64,000 nt of DNA, taken from NCBI GenBank assembly GCA_030844895.1, contig CM061228.1:137036812-137100811 (forward strand). The letters run 5' to 3'. A program made the position numbers and the translations under genes. This document shows positions 25,101 through 37,470 of the stretch, piece after piece. The notes under the pieces were generated by a model. The model worked only from the letters and a program-made list of their open reading frames with translations. It had not been told where the DNA came from and did not search any database. Every line of letters begins with the position of its first letter. The first letter of the stretch is position 1. This DNA is from Ambrosia x helenae. Taxonomy: Eukaryota; Streptophyta; Magnoliopsida; Asterales; Asteraceae.

Positions 25101-28100
25101 TTGGAAGAAAGAAACCCATGTCTGGAGGGAGCTCACTTGAAAAAAAATTATCAGATAAGTCCAACTTCTTTAGTGCTGAGATATTAAATCGAATGTTTCC
25201 ACCAATGCCATTGTTATGTAAACTCAATTCCTCAAGGTGATGAAGGAGGTTGATTTCATGTGGAACAAATCCTGCCATAATGTTAATTAATAAAGTTAGT
25301 CTAGTTCATTAAATTAAAAAGAGAAGCTCCATATAACTCCAGCCATATTTTTAGTTACACAAATATGGCAATAAGTGGTTTAAGTGGTTTGAGATTGCTT
25401 AGTAAACATCCACTCAAAGACTAATCGTCTAATTGTATTTGCTTTCAAATAAAGTTACACTGTGAATTTAAATGGACAAAATAATTACAAAGGAGCACAA
25501 TGCCATATACCTTGAAATAAATGGTAGGTATGACAAATTCTCAAAATAAGAACACAAATGGCTAATGATCAATCACATGATTAAAGGCCAAAAATATTTA
25601 AATCTGAGGGAATTTCAAAGTGAAGTCCTAGATGGGAGAAACCAATTAGGCCAAATGACAATTGGTTGTTTGCACTGTGGAGTATATACCGGATCTGGCT
25701 TGGTTATCCTGAACCAAAAGAAGCTTGGCCCCTGGAATTGGTGATGGGTCGGATAACCAACTTTATCTGTGATCACGTGCATGGGTGAATTTTTGCCTAT
25801 GGATGGGCATGTGCCCTCCCTAAGGTAAACTTGGTAGTCTATACATATATATTTTTTTTGTAATGTTCTAAAAAAGCCAATGTGACATCTTGAAAGGCCC
25901 AAGTGCCCAGGCATGCCTATTAATTGAACATACTTCAAGTCATCCCCATCCTAATTCGATCATCTATCTCCTAGGTCAGCCCCACTCTTCTGGCCTTCTG
26001 GTTCCAGCCTTTTGAAGTTCTGATCAGAATGATGCATTCGAATCATCAACCAGGCGATTGGAACTTGATTGACAATTACAAAGGTTGTGGTGAGAATGTG
26101 CGATTAAACTAGGGCATATTGAACCCTTTGTTGATTTGTATTAAGGTATTCTGTAAAATATATGTTAAATTGTGATACCCCGAAAATTCAGGTTCTCACT
26201 TTAACTAAACTCTAGTTACATTCCTTGCATTATACTTAACTAGGGTTAGTTAGATAAGACATACGTGCATGGTTATGAGTCAATGTGTGATTGCATGATT
26301 AGTGAACCTCGGACGTTGGTGAAAAATAAACTTATGTGTCTCGGTGATACCTGACAAACTTATGTGAAAACCATACGTGATTATGTGAACCTAAACCGAA
26401 CACGTTAATAGAAATCATTAAAAGTGGAGCATGAGGTTGATTAGGGTCTTAATGCATGGGGTTACACTTGTTATGGTCCGAAATAACGAAAACGTCGAAG
26501 GATAACGCGTCGGGAGGCGAAACGAGGCAAAAGCGCGCCACCCGGACCTGTGAGCGGCCGCTCACAGGCTCCGAGCGGCCGCTCCATTTGACCTGACGGG
26601 TCTAAACCGCCTCAAACTTATATTTAAGCATCCTTAACTCCCATGCAACCCTCATACTCAACCCTAATCGCCCCCTTACTGCCCCACACGAATATTTCAC
26701 TCAAACAACCCCTGCTAAGGCTCAAGATCATCAATTGGGAGGCTCCAAGGCGCGCGATTGATCGATTGGGAGAGCTAAGGGTATATTTTATGATTTCTTA
26801 TGCTTCTATCTTGTGTTTTCATTAATAAAAGTCATATAACAAGTTTGTCCAGGTCTGAATGAGTTTATAAAACATTAAAGCATGAATCTTTTTGAAGATT
26901 AAATGGATTAAACATACTCATAAACGCTTAGTAACATCATAGGATACTTGTTGCGCAAGTAATTGGTGTTTTGATTCTTAAAGCTTTGATCTTGACATGT
27001 TTAATCATAGAATCTGATGGAATAGGTATTAGGAATGTTTTGTGTTGATAATTGATGATTGTTAATAGTTTTTATGCACACGGTAGGCGATTAAAGTATG
27101 ATTTAGGCGAAACTGAAATCTGGACAGAATGGTTAGTCAAATTTGTAGGAGCTGTAACACGGCTCTAACATAATGATTTTAGTGTTTTCTTGGCATGGTT
27201 AGGTCACACCTGGTCTTAGTTTTTCATAATGGGTAAAATCATGTGTTTTGGACGCCGGATGAGTCGTTTTTGGAATTTTAATTGATTAGGGGTCATATCA
27301 GATTTTCGGATTTGTAAATTGGGCTAACTTTAAATGGTCATAACTTGAGATTTACAAGGAGTTAGGTTATGAAATTTTTACAGTAGGTCAATACTGGAAA
27401 AATAGAGCTTTTCCAAGTGGATTCATCTCGTTTGGATGAATACACAATTTTTAAGAATTTTCCTACTAAACTGACCTGTTGAGGAAATTTTCTGAACACT
27501 GCTGTGTTGTACGAATTGTTATAATTTTTGTGTTTGGAATTAAGACAAAAAAAAATAGGTATTGCCAAGTGAATCCCAAAGAAAATTCAGTAAAAATTTG
27601 GGAAGATAACTCACTGGTTTACTATTTTAAATAAATTCGTTTTGATGGCGCACAATCTGTCCTGAAAACACAGATTGTGTATTATGTGCTTATGTGATTA
27701 CTTGAGGTCTTAGGTGATCTAAAATTGACATATAACGGAAGTACACATGTTTATGACACATACGGGCTGTAGAAACTAATTATAACCAACTCATTCACCA
27801 ATAAGTCCGTAGGGTTTACTATTGCATGTAGAATCACTAGGCGTCGCATACACACTTTTGAATATTAAAACGCCTTGGACAAACGAGTTATATGGTGTAA
27901 TGATGTTACGCCTATACTCACGTAGTGACACTGTTATTAGGGTGTCGGTAGCATATAATACTTGCTGTTCGGATTCTTTGCTTACGCGATAAGGTGAGTT
28001 TCACTACTTTTTTTTCTCAAAGCATGCGTCTCGGGTTGAGACCACATTGGTAACGTTTTCTAGTCTATCTTGAGACAACTTTCTTTTACACATCCCGGGT

Positions 28101-31100
28101 TTGGGGTGCATGGTTCACGTGGTGAATCTATTTTTACTAATTCATATATATGTCCTTGATGAACTAAACCAAACACATCTTTTAAGTCCTTCAAAATACC
28201 GAATCAATTGCCGGTTGGGCAAGCGGGTTAATTAGTTGATAGCGCTATTAGGTCTAACAAACCTCACATCGTGCTGGGAGCACGGATGTGAACTATTAGC
28301 TTCAAACATAGTCATTGTCGATGGACAATGATGCAAGGCATCTTTATCCCGGTTATGGGAACTTGTTCATTAGTAGTTCGGTATTCGCCGGTTTTAGTTA
28401 TCATGAGTGGGCTAGCTACCCCTGACATTTGAATTAGCTATTGTTTACAGGGTCTGAGAGACCAACGTTGTACACTTGACTTTTGGGGTTTTGAGAACCT
28501 ACGCTTTTATTTACATTGCTTACTTAAACTGTGAACTCACCGACTTTATGTTGACACATTTTAGCATGCTTTGCAGGTCCTTAGGTACGGAGCACGTTTT
28601 AGGGCATGCATCATTTGTGTCTTGGGTTATGAATATTTATTATTTCGTACTTTTAAACTTTGGTTTTGGGCGCGTTGTCTTGCGCAGACTTTTGCAAATG
28701 TTTTACTTTGTTTACGCTTCCGCATTACTTTAAATTGCTTGGTTAAACTTTGAAACTTTTTCTTAAAAACGAACTAAATGGTTTGGGCATTTAGAGTCGT
28801 TCATGATACTTATGGCTATGGGTCCTGGTTTGTCATGCACCTCGCGGTAAAACTCCGCAGTGGAAATTTGAGGGTGTGACATAAATGGTAAAATACCAAA
28901 TTGATTATTGATCAATATTGTCTTACAATATATAGAGAATATAAGCAAACCTTAGAAATTAACCTAGGGTGAGCCTGTGGGCTCACGCTAAACAACTCTA
29001 ATGATAATATAATCCAATACACCCTCGTAGCCAGAGCGGAAGAAAACTAACAGCTCAGACTGAAACAAAAAAACAATAATTAAAACAATCTTCGATCCTG
29101 GTCGTTGACTCGTAAGTCCAATAGTATACAAAACAATCCACAATCTTCAAAAAATCTGTAGTCTTCAAAAGTTGCACGACAACAGGCCGTAGTTCTGCAA
29201 GTGGTGTGGCGGAGGACCGTAGTCCTAATTGAGCAGCACAATGATAGAACTGGTTGGTCTATGAATCTGTTGTTGGGATTACTTGCTTTAGTTCCCTGGT
29301 TCTTGGTTCCCAGAATGATAAACATGATCGGCTAGAGGTAAGTCGACAATCAGCGACTGTAGTCGTGTGTCGGGGTTAGCAGGTGGTGGTCTCTTGGATA
29401 CGTAGATCAAGAGATGAGATGTATATCTAGAAAAAATAGTAACGTCAGTGACCGTAGCTAGGCGAGGGTCTCTTGGATCCATAGATCAAGAGATGAGATC
29501 CATAGATCTAAAAAGAAAAAAGAAAAAATAATCCAAACAACCGTAGTTTGAGGTCAGTGGCCGTGGACCGTAGTCCTTGGGGCGGCTAAAACACGATAAA
29601 AGAAAAAGAAGAAACGAAATAAGCGGTCTATGCAATTCAGGAACCGAATCAACATAATGCAATGACAAATGAGTAATAAAATAAAACCCAACACATATCG
29701 ATGTGCAAAATAATAAAAATGATTAAGAAAAAACTTCATGAAAACATCATCTGGTCAAATCTGTGACATGTAATTCAGATTTGGAGTTCATGTTATCCCA
29801 TTGATGCTATCTAGATCTTTAAAATTTCCCTTGGGTATTTAAAAAAATATGACGGCAGGAAGCATCAAAAGAATATTTGGCGACTGGAATTGTAACCGGA
29901 ATATTGTATCGAAGACGTGATTTTATTCAAACAAGAAACAAAAAAAAAATAGTGGAGAAAACTAACTAGAAAGAAAAGAAAAAAAAAGAAACGATGGCTG
30001 GACAGGGCAGCGGCAATGGCTGTGCGCCGCCCTGTCTAGGGTTGTCTCAAGTGGTGATGACTAGGGTTTGGCTATTTGTGTGTGGCACAGCGGAGACGAT
30101 ATAGAGCCTAGGTTGGTTCTGATACTCCATGTTAAATGGTAGAATCCCAAATTGATTAGTGATCAATATCGTCTTACAATATATAGAGAATATATGCAAA
30201 CCCTAGAAACCTAGGGTGAGCCCGTGGGCTCACAGTATACAATAATATATTCAGGTGTAATTCTGAACTTGGGATGTTTCTGATTTCAGAATTTGAATTG
30301 GGGATGTATTAACCGTATGAATGTATGATGTTTGTTTGTTCCTTTTTTTTTCAGATGAATTTTGGGTTATTGTTGTTAAACATCGAGCAATATTGTGTTA
30401 TTGTTTTTTGGTTCTTTATTTGTGATTCTGATTAACTGATTCTTGTGGCGACTAGTAAGTCTCTGACCCGTTTTACATTATTTTCTTCTTTATCTCGATG
30501 GTTGATAATTTGTTTTAGTACAGATTAGCTGCTAATTACCATAAACACAAATTTTAAATTGTGATTTATTGATTTGCATTGGAAACTTGGAAACTTGGAT
30601 TGTTAGTGATTTGATCATTTGGTGATGTCTTCATGTAAAGTAAAACAAGGCTTTTTACTCTTTGTATCGTTTAAGTGTGTTTATTGTTTTGTTTGTGTAA
30701 TAGTGTAAATTGATTTTTATTTTTATAATATGTTATTTTCTTCATTCTGTGTCAATGAGATTAGAGGGTTAAGATCAAATATACATTGAAAGAAAAATAG
30801 GAAGTTATAGGAAGGGTATCAAATGGACTCCGATTGAACTCATTCAAGCGGCATTGGAACCGTCTCATCGAACCCTACGATGTTGGTTTTTAGGTTTTTG
30901 CTTTTTGGGTTTTTAGCTTGTAGATTTTAGAATATATATATTATATTATTGTGTCGTTTTCTTATTTTCATCATTGTGTCATTTTCGTAATTCATTGTGT
31001 CTTTTTCTTTAGGATTGTGTTATATTTTTCAACATTGTGTTATATTTTGTGATTCATTGTGTCATATTTCGTGATCTATTATGTTTGTTGTATCTTTCTC

Positions 31101-34100
31101 ACACTTCTTATTTTTATTACACTGTGTAGGATAACTTGACCCGAAGATTAGAGACAACAATTAAATTGTTAAGGTTGTTGCTGGTTACAACATTCCTATA
31201 TAATATTACAATGATTTTTTTTTTTTTTTGGGAGGGGGAGACAGAAACGTGAAAAGTTTCCACATATTCCATAATCCATACATTAATGTAGTATTTTTTT
31301 AAACGACCAACAAATTAAACCTGAGCACTCTCGGGTACTCCGAGAGTACCCGAGTTGTCCACCACCAATTCCCGGAAAACCCGGTAACCCACACGGCTGT
31401 AGGTACGATGATGAAATTACTAGTAAAACCCGTCTGGCTCAAAAATCAAACCCAAAATTCCCCGGGTCTTCTATCATTACTTCCTAATGTGTCTACCACT
31501 CTAGTGCAATGGTATTTACATTGTAGTCATCTTACAAGTCTATGTTGACACAACAAACATACAACAGTACTATTATCCAAAGCAATAGAGGCATATGTAA
31601 CTGTCTTTTAGCTAACACAGTTAACTTAAATAACGGCACTAAATAGTAAATATACATACGTACCTGAGAGTCTATTATTTCCAAGATAGAGATGTGTCAG
31701 TTGTGTTAAATTTGCGACCTCTGACGGAATATTTCCTGTAAAGTTGTTAACCGATAGCACAAGCTTTCGAATCCTTTTTAATTTCCAGAAACCAGACGGA
31801 ATTTGGCCACTAAACATATTCTCATAAATATTTAGTTCTTCAAGATTGTAAAGACTGGTATAGATATCGGGCAACAGAACTCCAGACAAGTTGTTTCCAT
31901 GGAAATCGATGCTCTTGAGAGAAGAAATGTTGAATATGTCTTGGGGAATATGTCCTTCTAAATTCGCTTTAAAAATGGATAATACTTCCAACCTTTTTAA
32001 GTTGCTTATCTCAGCTGGAATTGAACCTGTACGTTCAATGAAAAGTAAAACACTTGTAATATTGTAATCGGTTTCGGTTTCAGTTTCGGTTTTTAGTAAT
32101 AACATTATGGGTATGTTTGGCAAAATTAGATGGAGGCTGGTAGCTTGAAGTTTTTTAAATATATTTTGGTGTTTGGCAGAATAGCAGAAGCTTTTAATAA
32201 AATGTATAAAACGACCAAAATGGGCATAATTAAAAGCTTGTAAAGAAGGTTTTTATTTTATTTTTAAAATAGAATGGGTATTTATGTCATTTACTAATTA
32301 AAAGCTTGTAGAGCTTTTTATTAAAAGCTAGTACGTACTAGTAGCTTTTCACTATAGAGCTTTTTCTTTAACCTAAAAGCTTCCAGCTCCTTCAACCAAA
32401 CAAGACTAAACCAAAATTATATAGAGCTTTTTATTGAGTACGAGCTTTTTCTTAAAAGCTTGAAGCTTGAAGCTCCTAAAAGCTCTTTGCCAAACATACC
32501 CTATGGATATGTTTGGCAAAACTAGCTGGAGGCTGGTAGCTGGAAGCTGGTAGCTGGAAGCTGAAAGCTTTTTAAATATATTTTGGTGTTTGGCAGAGTG
32601 GTTGGAGCTTTTAGTAAAATGTATAAAATGACCAAAATGGGCATAATTAAAAGCTTGTAAAGAAGGTTTTTATTTTATTTTTAAAATAGAATGGGTATTT
32701 GTGTCATTTACTGATTAAAAGCTTGTAGAGCTTTTTATTAAAAGCTAGTACGTACTAGTAGCTTTTCACTATAGAGTTTTTTCTTTAACCTAAAAGCTTC
32801 CAGCTCCTTCAACCAAACAAGACTAAACCAAAATTATATAGAGCTTTTTATTGAGTAGGAGCTTTTTCTTAAAAGCTTGAAGCTTGAAGCTCCTAAAAAC
32901 TCTTTGCCAAGCATACCCTATGGATATGTTTGGCAAAACTAGCTGGAGGCTGGTAGCTAATAGCTGGAAGCTGGTAGCTGGAAGCTGAAAGCTTTTTAAA
33001 TATATTTTGGTGTTTGGCAGAGTGGTTGGAGCTTTTAGTAAAATGTATAAAATGACCAAAATGGGCATAATTAAAAGCTTGTAAAGAAGGTTTTTATTTT
33101 ATTTTTAAAATAGAATGGGTATTTGTGTCATTTACTAATTAAAAGCTTGTAGAGCTTTTTATTAAAAGCTAGTACGTACTAGTAGCTTTTCACTATAGAG
33201 CTTTTTCTTTAACCTAAAAGCTTCCAGCTCCTTCAACCAAACAAGACTAAACCAAAATTATATAGAGCTTTTTATTGAGTAGGAGGTTTTTCTTAAAAGC
33301 TTGAAGCTTGAAGCTCCTAAAAGCTCTTAAAAGCTCTTTGCCAAACATACCCTATGGATATGTTTGGCAAAACTAGCTGGAGGCTGGTAGCTGGAAGCTG
33401 GTAGCTAATAGCTGGAAGCTGAAAGCTTTTTAAATATATTTTGGTGTTTGGCAGAGTGGTTGGAGCTTTTAGTAAAATGTATAAAATGACCAATGGGCAT
33501 AATTAAAAGCTTGTAAAGAAGGTTTTTATTTTATTTTTAAAATAGAATGGGTATTTGTGTCATTTACTAATTAAAAACTTGTAGCTAGTAGAGCTTTTTC
33601 TTATATAGTTTTTCAGAATTCCACCGAAAACCCGTTTTTAGAACCTCGTCACATGTTTAGACGCCTCAGATGTCTATTTGTATTTTCACAAAAACATCTG
33701 GTCAATATCCATTTTCGTGATTTACCCCAACCATAATTTAAACCTTGTTAAAATGAATATTATTCTAGTTAATAACATTAATACTAATTAAGAGATCATG
33801 TATCATCTTTTCACTTATAATACACAATCACAAACATGGGTAATAAATAATAATCTAAAACCATACCTTGAAAGTCATTATCACCAAGAAACAACTCTTT
33901 TAAAAGAGTCATATTACCAATTCCCCTGGGTATGGTGCCATTGAATTTATTATATGACATGGATATGTACCGAAGCTGCCTACATTTGTTGATGCTTGAC
34001 GGAATTGGTCCCATGAATTCATTAAGAGATATAAAGAACATCCTAAGCTTACCAAGCTGATCATTGCACATATCGTCAGGCAGACTACCCGATAGACTAT

Positions 34101-34773
34101 TCACTGATAATTCAATCTTTCTTAAACAAGATTGATTAAAGAAGGTTGGCGGCACAAAACCGGTTAACTGATTATTGTTTATGTAAAAATTTTGCAAACA
34201 AGATCCATTTCCAAATTCTTTTGGGATATTTCCATGTAACGAATTGTGATTCAAGCGCAGCGTCGTTAGACTTGTCATGTTGTTAAGAAAATATGGAGAT
34301 AGAGTGCCTGTGAAATTGTTTTTACTGAGATGCAATATTTCAAGTTTTGGCATGTTGTTGAAGTATGATATTGGTAGAGTTCCTGTGAGACTGTTGCCTT
34401 CCATGTACACTTCTTGTAGATCGCGCAACTGCGCGATCTCAGGAGGTAATGAGCCATGAAAACTGTTGTTTCTGATGTCAAGCAATGAGAGGAATGAAAG
34501 GTTACCAATATGTGGAGATATTGTTCCAACAAGACCCATGTAAGAAAGATCTAAGGCAATGACCCTTTGAGTTCGAGATTGCGAACCACAAATGATGCCT
34601 TTCCAATAACAAACGGAGGTTTTAGTCGACCAGTTTTTGGTTAGGACGCCCGAAGGGTCGACACTGATTTGCGCTTTAATCGCTTCAAGAGCAAGTTGAT
34701 CAGTGGTAAAAGAGATACCATATTGGAGAGATACCATAAGATTTAAGATGAAGATACACTTAATGTTATGCAT
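22199..34773 (-). CDS. LRR receptor-like kinase, non-RD, LRR-XII (EFR/FLS2/Xa21) type
   Basis: Plasma-membrane receptor kinase; the subfamily is best known for immune receptors of microbial patterns, but the ligand here is unknown. Exons on the minus strand: 34773-33867, 32026-31664, 25271-23298 and 22536-22199, with GT-AG borders and matching phases, giving 1193 aa without a break. Domains: signal peptide (MHNIKCIFILNLMVSLQYG), an LRRNT region (TDQLALEAIKAQ, then SVCYWKGIIC) and more than 20 leucine-rich repeats. A membrane helix lies near residues 861-879 and a kinase from about 918. P-loop GKGAYGSV, lysine in VAIKVF and DFGIAK are present, and the APE region spans the last splice site. The catalytic loop reads IIHCDLKPSN, Cys replacing Arg, so it is a non-RD kinase. 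The last intron lies within the activation-segment APE codon, as in many LRR-XII genes. All introns carry mobile DNA or long AT-rich sequence. Confidence 0.9.
26163..30234 (-). mobile_element. TRIM-like small LTR element, interrupted by a solo LTR
   Basis: On the minus strand the right LTR (30234-30130, 105 bp) begins TGTGAGCCC and ends CATTTAACA. It is followed by TGGAGTATCAGAACC (30129-30115), close to the initiator-methionine tRNA primer site TGGTATCAGAGC. The other LTR is 28986-28887 continued at 26170-26163, split by the inserted solo LTR. Without the insert the element is about 1.36 kb with no coding frame. The flanks ATATA and GTATA may be a 5-bp duplication. The two LTRs differ at a number of positions, so it is not recent. 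Confidence 0.7.
26171..28881. mobile_element. Solo LTR, 2.7 kb, with 5-bp TSD
   Basis: It starts TGTGATACCCCG and ends GAGGGTGTGACA, the usual TG..CA ends of a large Ty3-type LTR. TAAAT is duplicated at 26166-26170 and 28882-28886. The site is inside the TRIM LTR, where the undisturbed sequence TGTTAAATGGTA is seen in the other TRIM LTR at 30130, which proves the borders. No internal retrotransposon domain is present, so recombination between the LTRs probably removed it. Lineage is inferred only from end sequence and size. Confidence 0.8.
30940..31110. repeat. Degenerate 'cattgtgt(c/t)atattt' short repeats
   Basis: Several imperfect tandem copies of a 20-30 bp word with CATTGTGTCATTTTC and CATTGTGTTATATTTT inside the receptor-kinase intron. 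No coding sequence. The remaining intron sequence from 30235 to 31320 is AT-rich and unassigned. Confidence 0.5.
31321..31517 (-). mobile_element. SINE-like repeat, reverse copy
   Basis: The reverse complement matches the repeat at 9674-9903 over most of its length: a tRNA-like start (GCACTAGAGTGGTAGAC), a B-box-like GGGTTTGATTTTTGAGCC, 'agacgggttttac' and 'ggttaccgggttttcc'. It sits in the large intron of the receptor kinase. Confidence 0.55.
32109..33610. repeat. Head-to-tail tandem array of a Tourist-like MITE
   Basis: Four units in the same orientation: 32109-32501, 32505-32918, 32922-33352, and a truncated unit from 33356 to about 33610. Each full unit starts GG(G/A)TATGTTTGGCAAAA, ends TTTGCCAA(A/G)CATACCC and is separated from the next by exactly TAT. 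Units 2-4 are nearly identical and share the change GGATATG at their start, so they come from recent tandem duplication. The array lies in the first intron of the receptor kinase. Confidence 0.85.
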
Positions 34774-37467
34774 AACTATTGGATTTGGGTGCTTTAGTTA
34801 GTTTTGTCTCATGGTTACATGTAGTGGTTGATACTTGCATATATTCGAGCCTAAACTTAAATGTTATTGAGTTATGAGGGTAACAACAACCACCAGTATT
34901 GAGTTATTGCAAATGACGTATATATACTATAGCAAGTTGACAGGTATGGGCGGCTTTGGCCGAAGTCGGATGCCCTGGCTTTGACCCATTTTTATCGGGG
35001 CACAATTTCTTTTATAAAACTCCTATATATGTGTGTGTATTTCTAAAATAGAAAATTCATTTAACACTTAAACATTTGGCCCAATAATAATCAATTTAAA
35101 ACTTAATATTATTAACTCAAAGCCCATAACATTTATAAGCCTAATACCTATTTCACCTATTAAATAAAAAAAATAAAAAAACGTTTTTTTTTTTTTAGAG
35201 TTGAACTTATTTCACACATCACGAAAATTTAGCGACCCTATAGATGTTTTGAAGCATATGAAAGAATAATGTTATTTTCAAAATGTGTGCATTGCATATA
35301 GAATGTTATTGACCATTCTAGTCACGATGGCATCCGCATAAAGTTGTTTTTCAAAATTAAAGTTGTTGAAATCATACTTACGATCAACAATGTCCCAAAA
35401 AAGACTTAGCCGGATAGCGATGATTGTTATCAAGAACGAAATCATAGATTGTATAAAGTGCGAAGAGTTGATCCACCAATTTGCTAGCAAAAATACTATG
35501 AGAGCTTAACGAATCGTCTGTTAGATACTAGTCTATTACGGTATGTAATTTCACTCATTCTAATACTATTATTTTACAATTGTTATGTTTATTGCTATAC
35601 TATTGATCCATATAACATTTAATTAAATCATTGAATTTATTAAAGAATAAGAGGCATATTTTTAGCGGTTAGGATAGGGCACGAAAATCCTCAGGGACTC
35701 CTGTGTTGATGGGGACATGAAACAAACATATATAAATTACTAATATTGGCATATGTCAAATAATCTAAGGCTTACTTACACGGGTCAAAATTGTGTGACA
35801 TTAAATTACGTGATGAATGAATCGATGAATTTATGAGCAAGACGTTAGTAGAGATCACGACCAAATGAAGTTTCAAAGAGATAAGCAGACGAGTAGATTG
35901 ATGGTGGTTAAACAATAAGAAAACAGCGAAAATATAATAATGATAATTAATGATAACTTTAAAAGAGAATTAACAAAGATTGTCCTTTAATTATTAGAAA
36001 AATTGTATGTTTTGTCCTTTATGGAAATTTTTCACTCATTCTGTCCTTTATTTTCTCAATTTGCTACACCCTCTGTCATTTAGCTTAACTTAGTTAAAAA
36101 AAAAACTTGGTTAACTTTATTTTCTAAATTCACACTTTTAGCCCCTATAGTTTTGATCGAACCCTAACCCTTGATTGACCTCGAATTCGACCACGGCAAT
36201 TAACGAAATCATACGGCTATTATAGAACATTAAGTTCCGATCAAAACATGTATAATAATCATACTGACGTGATTGTTTTCGAGGCTAAATCGAACGATTA
36301 AAATTGTGACTGGTTGATCTTGTTCTTCAAATTGCGAAGATTAGGTGGGTGTTTATAGTATATTTTTGCACAGAAACGGTCGACTAAGGCATAGGATGTT
36401 ATAATAAGTTTAATTAGCTATTATAATTCTCCACTTTCTTACTTTTTTTAAGCCTTAGTTCAATTATGAAATCCTAGTCTTAACAACCTTCGGGTCATAA
36501 GTTCGAGTCCTCCCACACGTTGTGCCTTTTCAACCTTTAAAGAGGTAAACCCTCCCACCTCAGGCCAGCTTGGCTGACACTTTCTTACTATAAAGATTAA
36601 AATAGTGAAAATACGTTAATTGCTATCAATAAACACAAAACCCATGCATCAAGGGTGACGTCGATAACCAAAAGACAAGGGGGTACATGCAACAATCGGG
36701 TTTGTTCCAATTGCTAAGTGTTATGTGCCTTATTGTCTAAGGCTTGATACAAAACCACTATTGAGACAGGGGGTCTCACTGGAAGCAGTCTCTCTATTCC
36801 GACAGGGTAGAGGTAAGGCTGTCTACATGTTACCCTCCTGAGGCCCTATCTTAGCTTTTACTATTGATGGGATTAAGTGAGTATGATGATGAAACACAAA
36901 ACTCATTTTAGTCCAAGAGTTTGATTTTAAATTAGTTATTATAATTCTCCACTTTCTTATTGTAATTTGACACAAATATCCTTTTAGGTGAAAAGACTTT
37001 TTTAACTTTTTTTTATTCCAAGAGTTTGATATTAGTATCAACTAGTGGGTTATCCGCGCTTCGCGGCGAACTTTCGGTTGGTATCGTTTTGCTATGGGAA
37101 GGTGTTGACATACGGTATAACAACCATTAGAGATTTGCCCAACAGGTTATTGAAATGTGTTTTAGATCGAGTGAAGACCATACAAACAAATACCGACACT
37201 TGTAATGATATTGTTTGTTCAGGATCGGCCATTAAAAAAACCAAGTCAAGCGTATGTTTACAGTTATGGTTTTACCATAAAACTGAAATGAACCAAGCAC
37301 ACCCCTATATCACAACATAATAGGAACGTTTAATATGCATATAACATATTTTAAGTATAAATTGTGGTGGTTGAGCCCATGACCTCTCACAACCTAAGTG
37401 TTTTAAAGCCTTTGTCTTCACCAATAGAACACCACCCCATTGGTACGAATATAAATCTCTATTGCTC
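34774..37467. other. Receptor-kinase upstream region and intergenic DNA
   Basis: No gene found. Around 36440-36580 there is a SINE-like stretch with an AGTTCGAGTCCTCC B box. Elsewhere the sequence is AT-rich. Confidence 0.45.
36730..36892 (+). mobile_element. SINE-like 3' segment of the widespread plant 'agcctctct' family
   Basis: The phrase GGAAGCAGTCTCTCTATTCC, then GGTAGAGGTAAGGCTGTCTA and TACCCTCCTGAGGCCC, and a simple ATG-repeat end (GAGTATGATGATG) match the layout of a well-known plant SINE-type repeat. A reverse relative is at about 59990-60115. Confidence 0.5.
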
Positions 37468-37470
37468 TAA

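Larger units (their letters stand above)
25272..31663 (-). other. 6.4-kb second intron of the receptor kinase
   Basis: It lies between exon ends at 31664 (donor CAG/GTACG) and 25271 (acceptor GGCAG/GATTTG), and splicing joins LSG to FVPHEIN. It contains unassigned sequence (25280-26160), a TRIM-type element interrupted by a solo LTR (26163-30234), sequence with repeated 'cattgtgtcatttt' words (about 30940-31110) and a SINE copy on the minus strand. Confidence 0.8.

Noticed and set aside
25271..25278. ATG at 25278 as the start of a separate 696-aa LRR kinase
   Set aside because: The first residues lie in the intron acceptor GGCAG/GATTTG. The phase joins exactly to exon 2 at 31664, so it is an internal exon.
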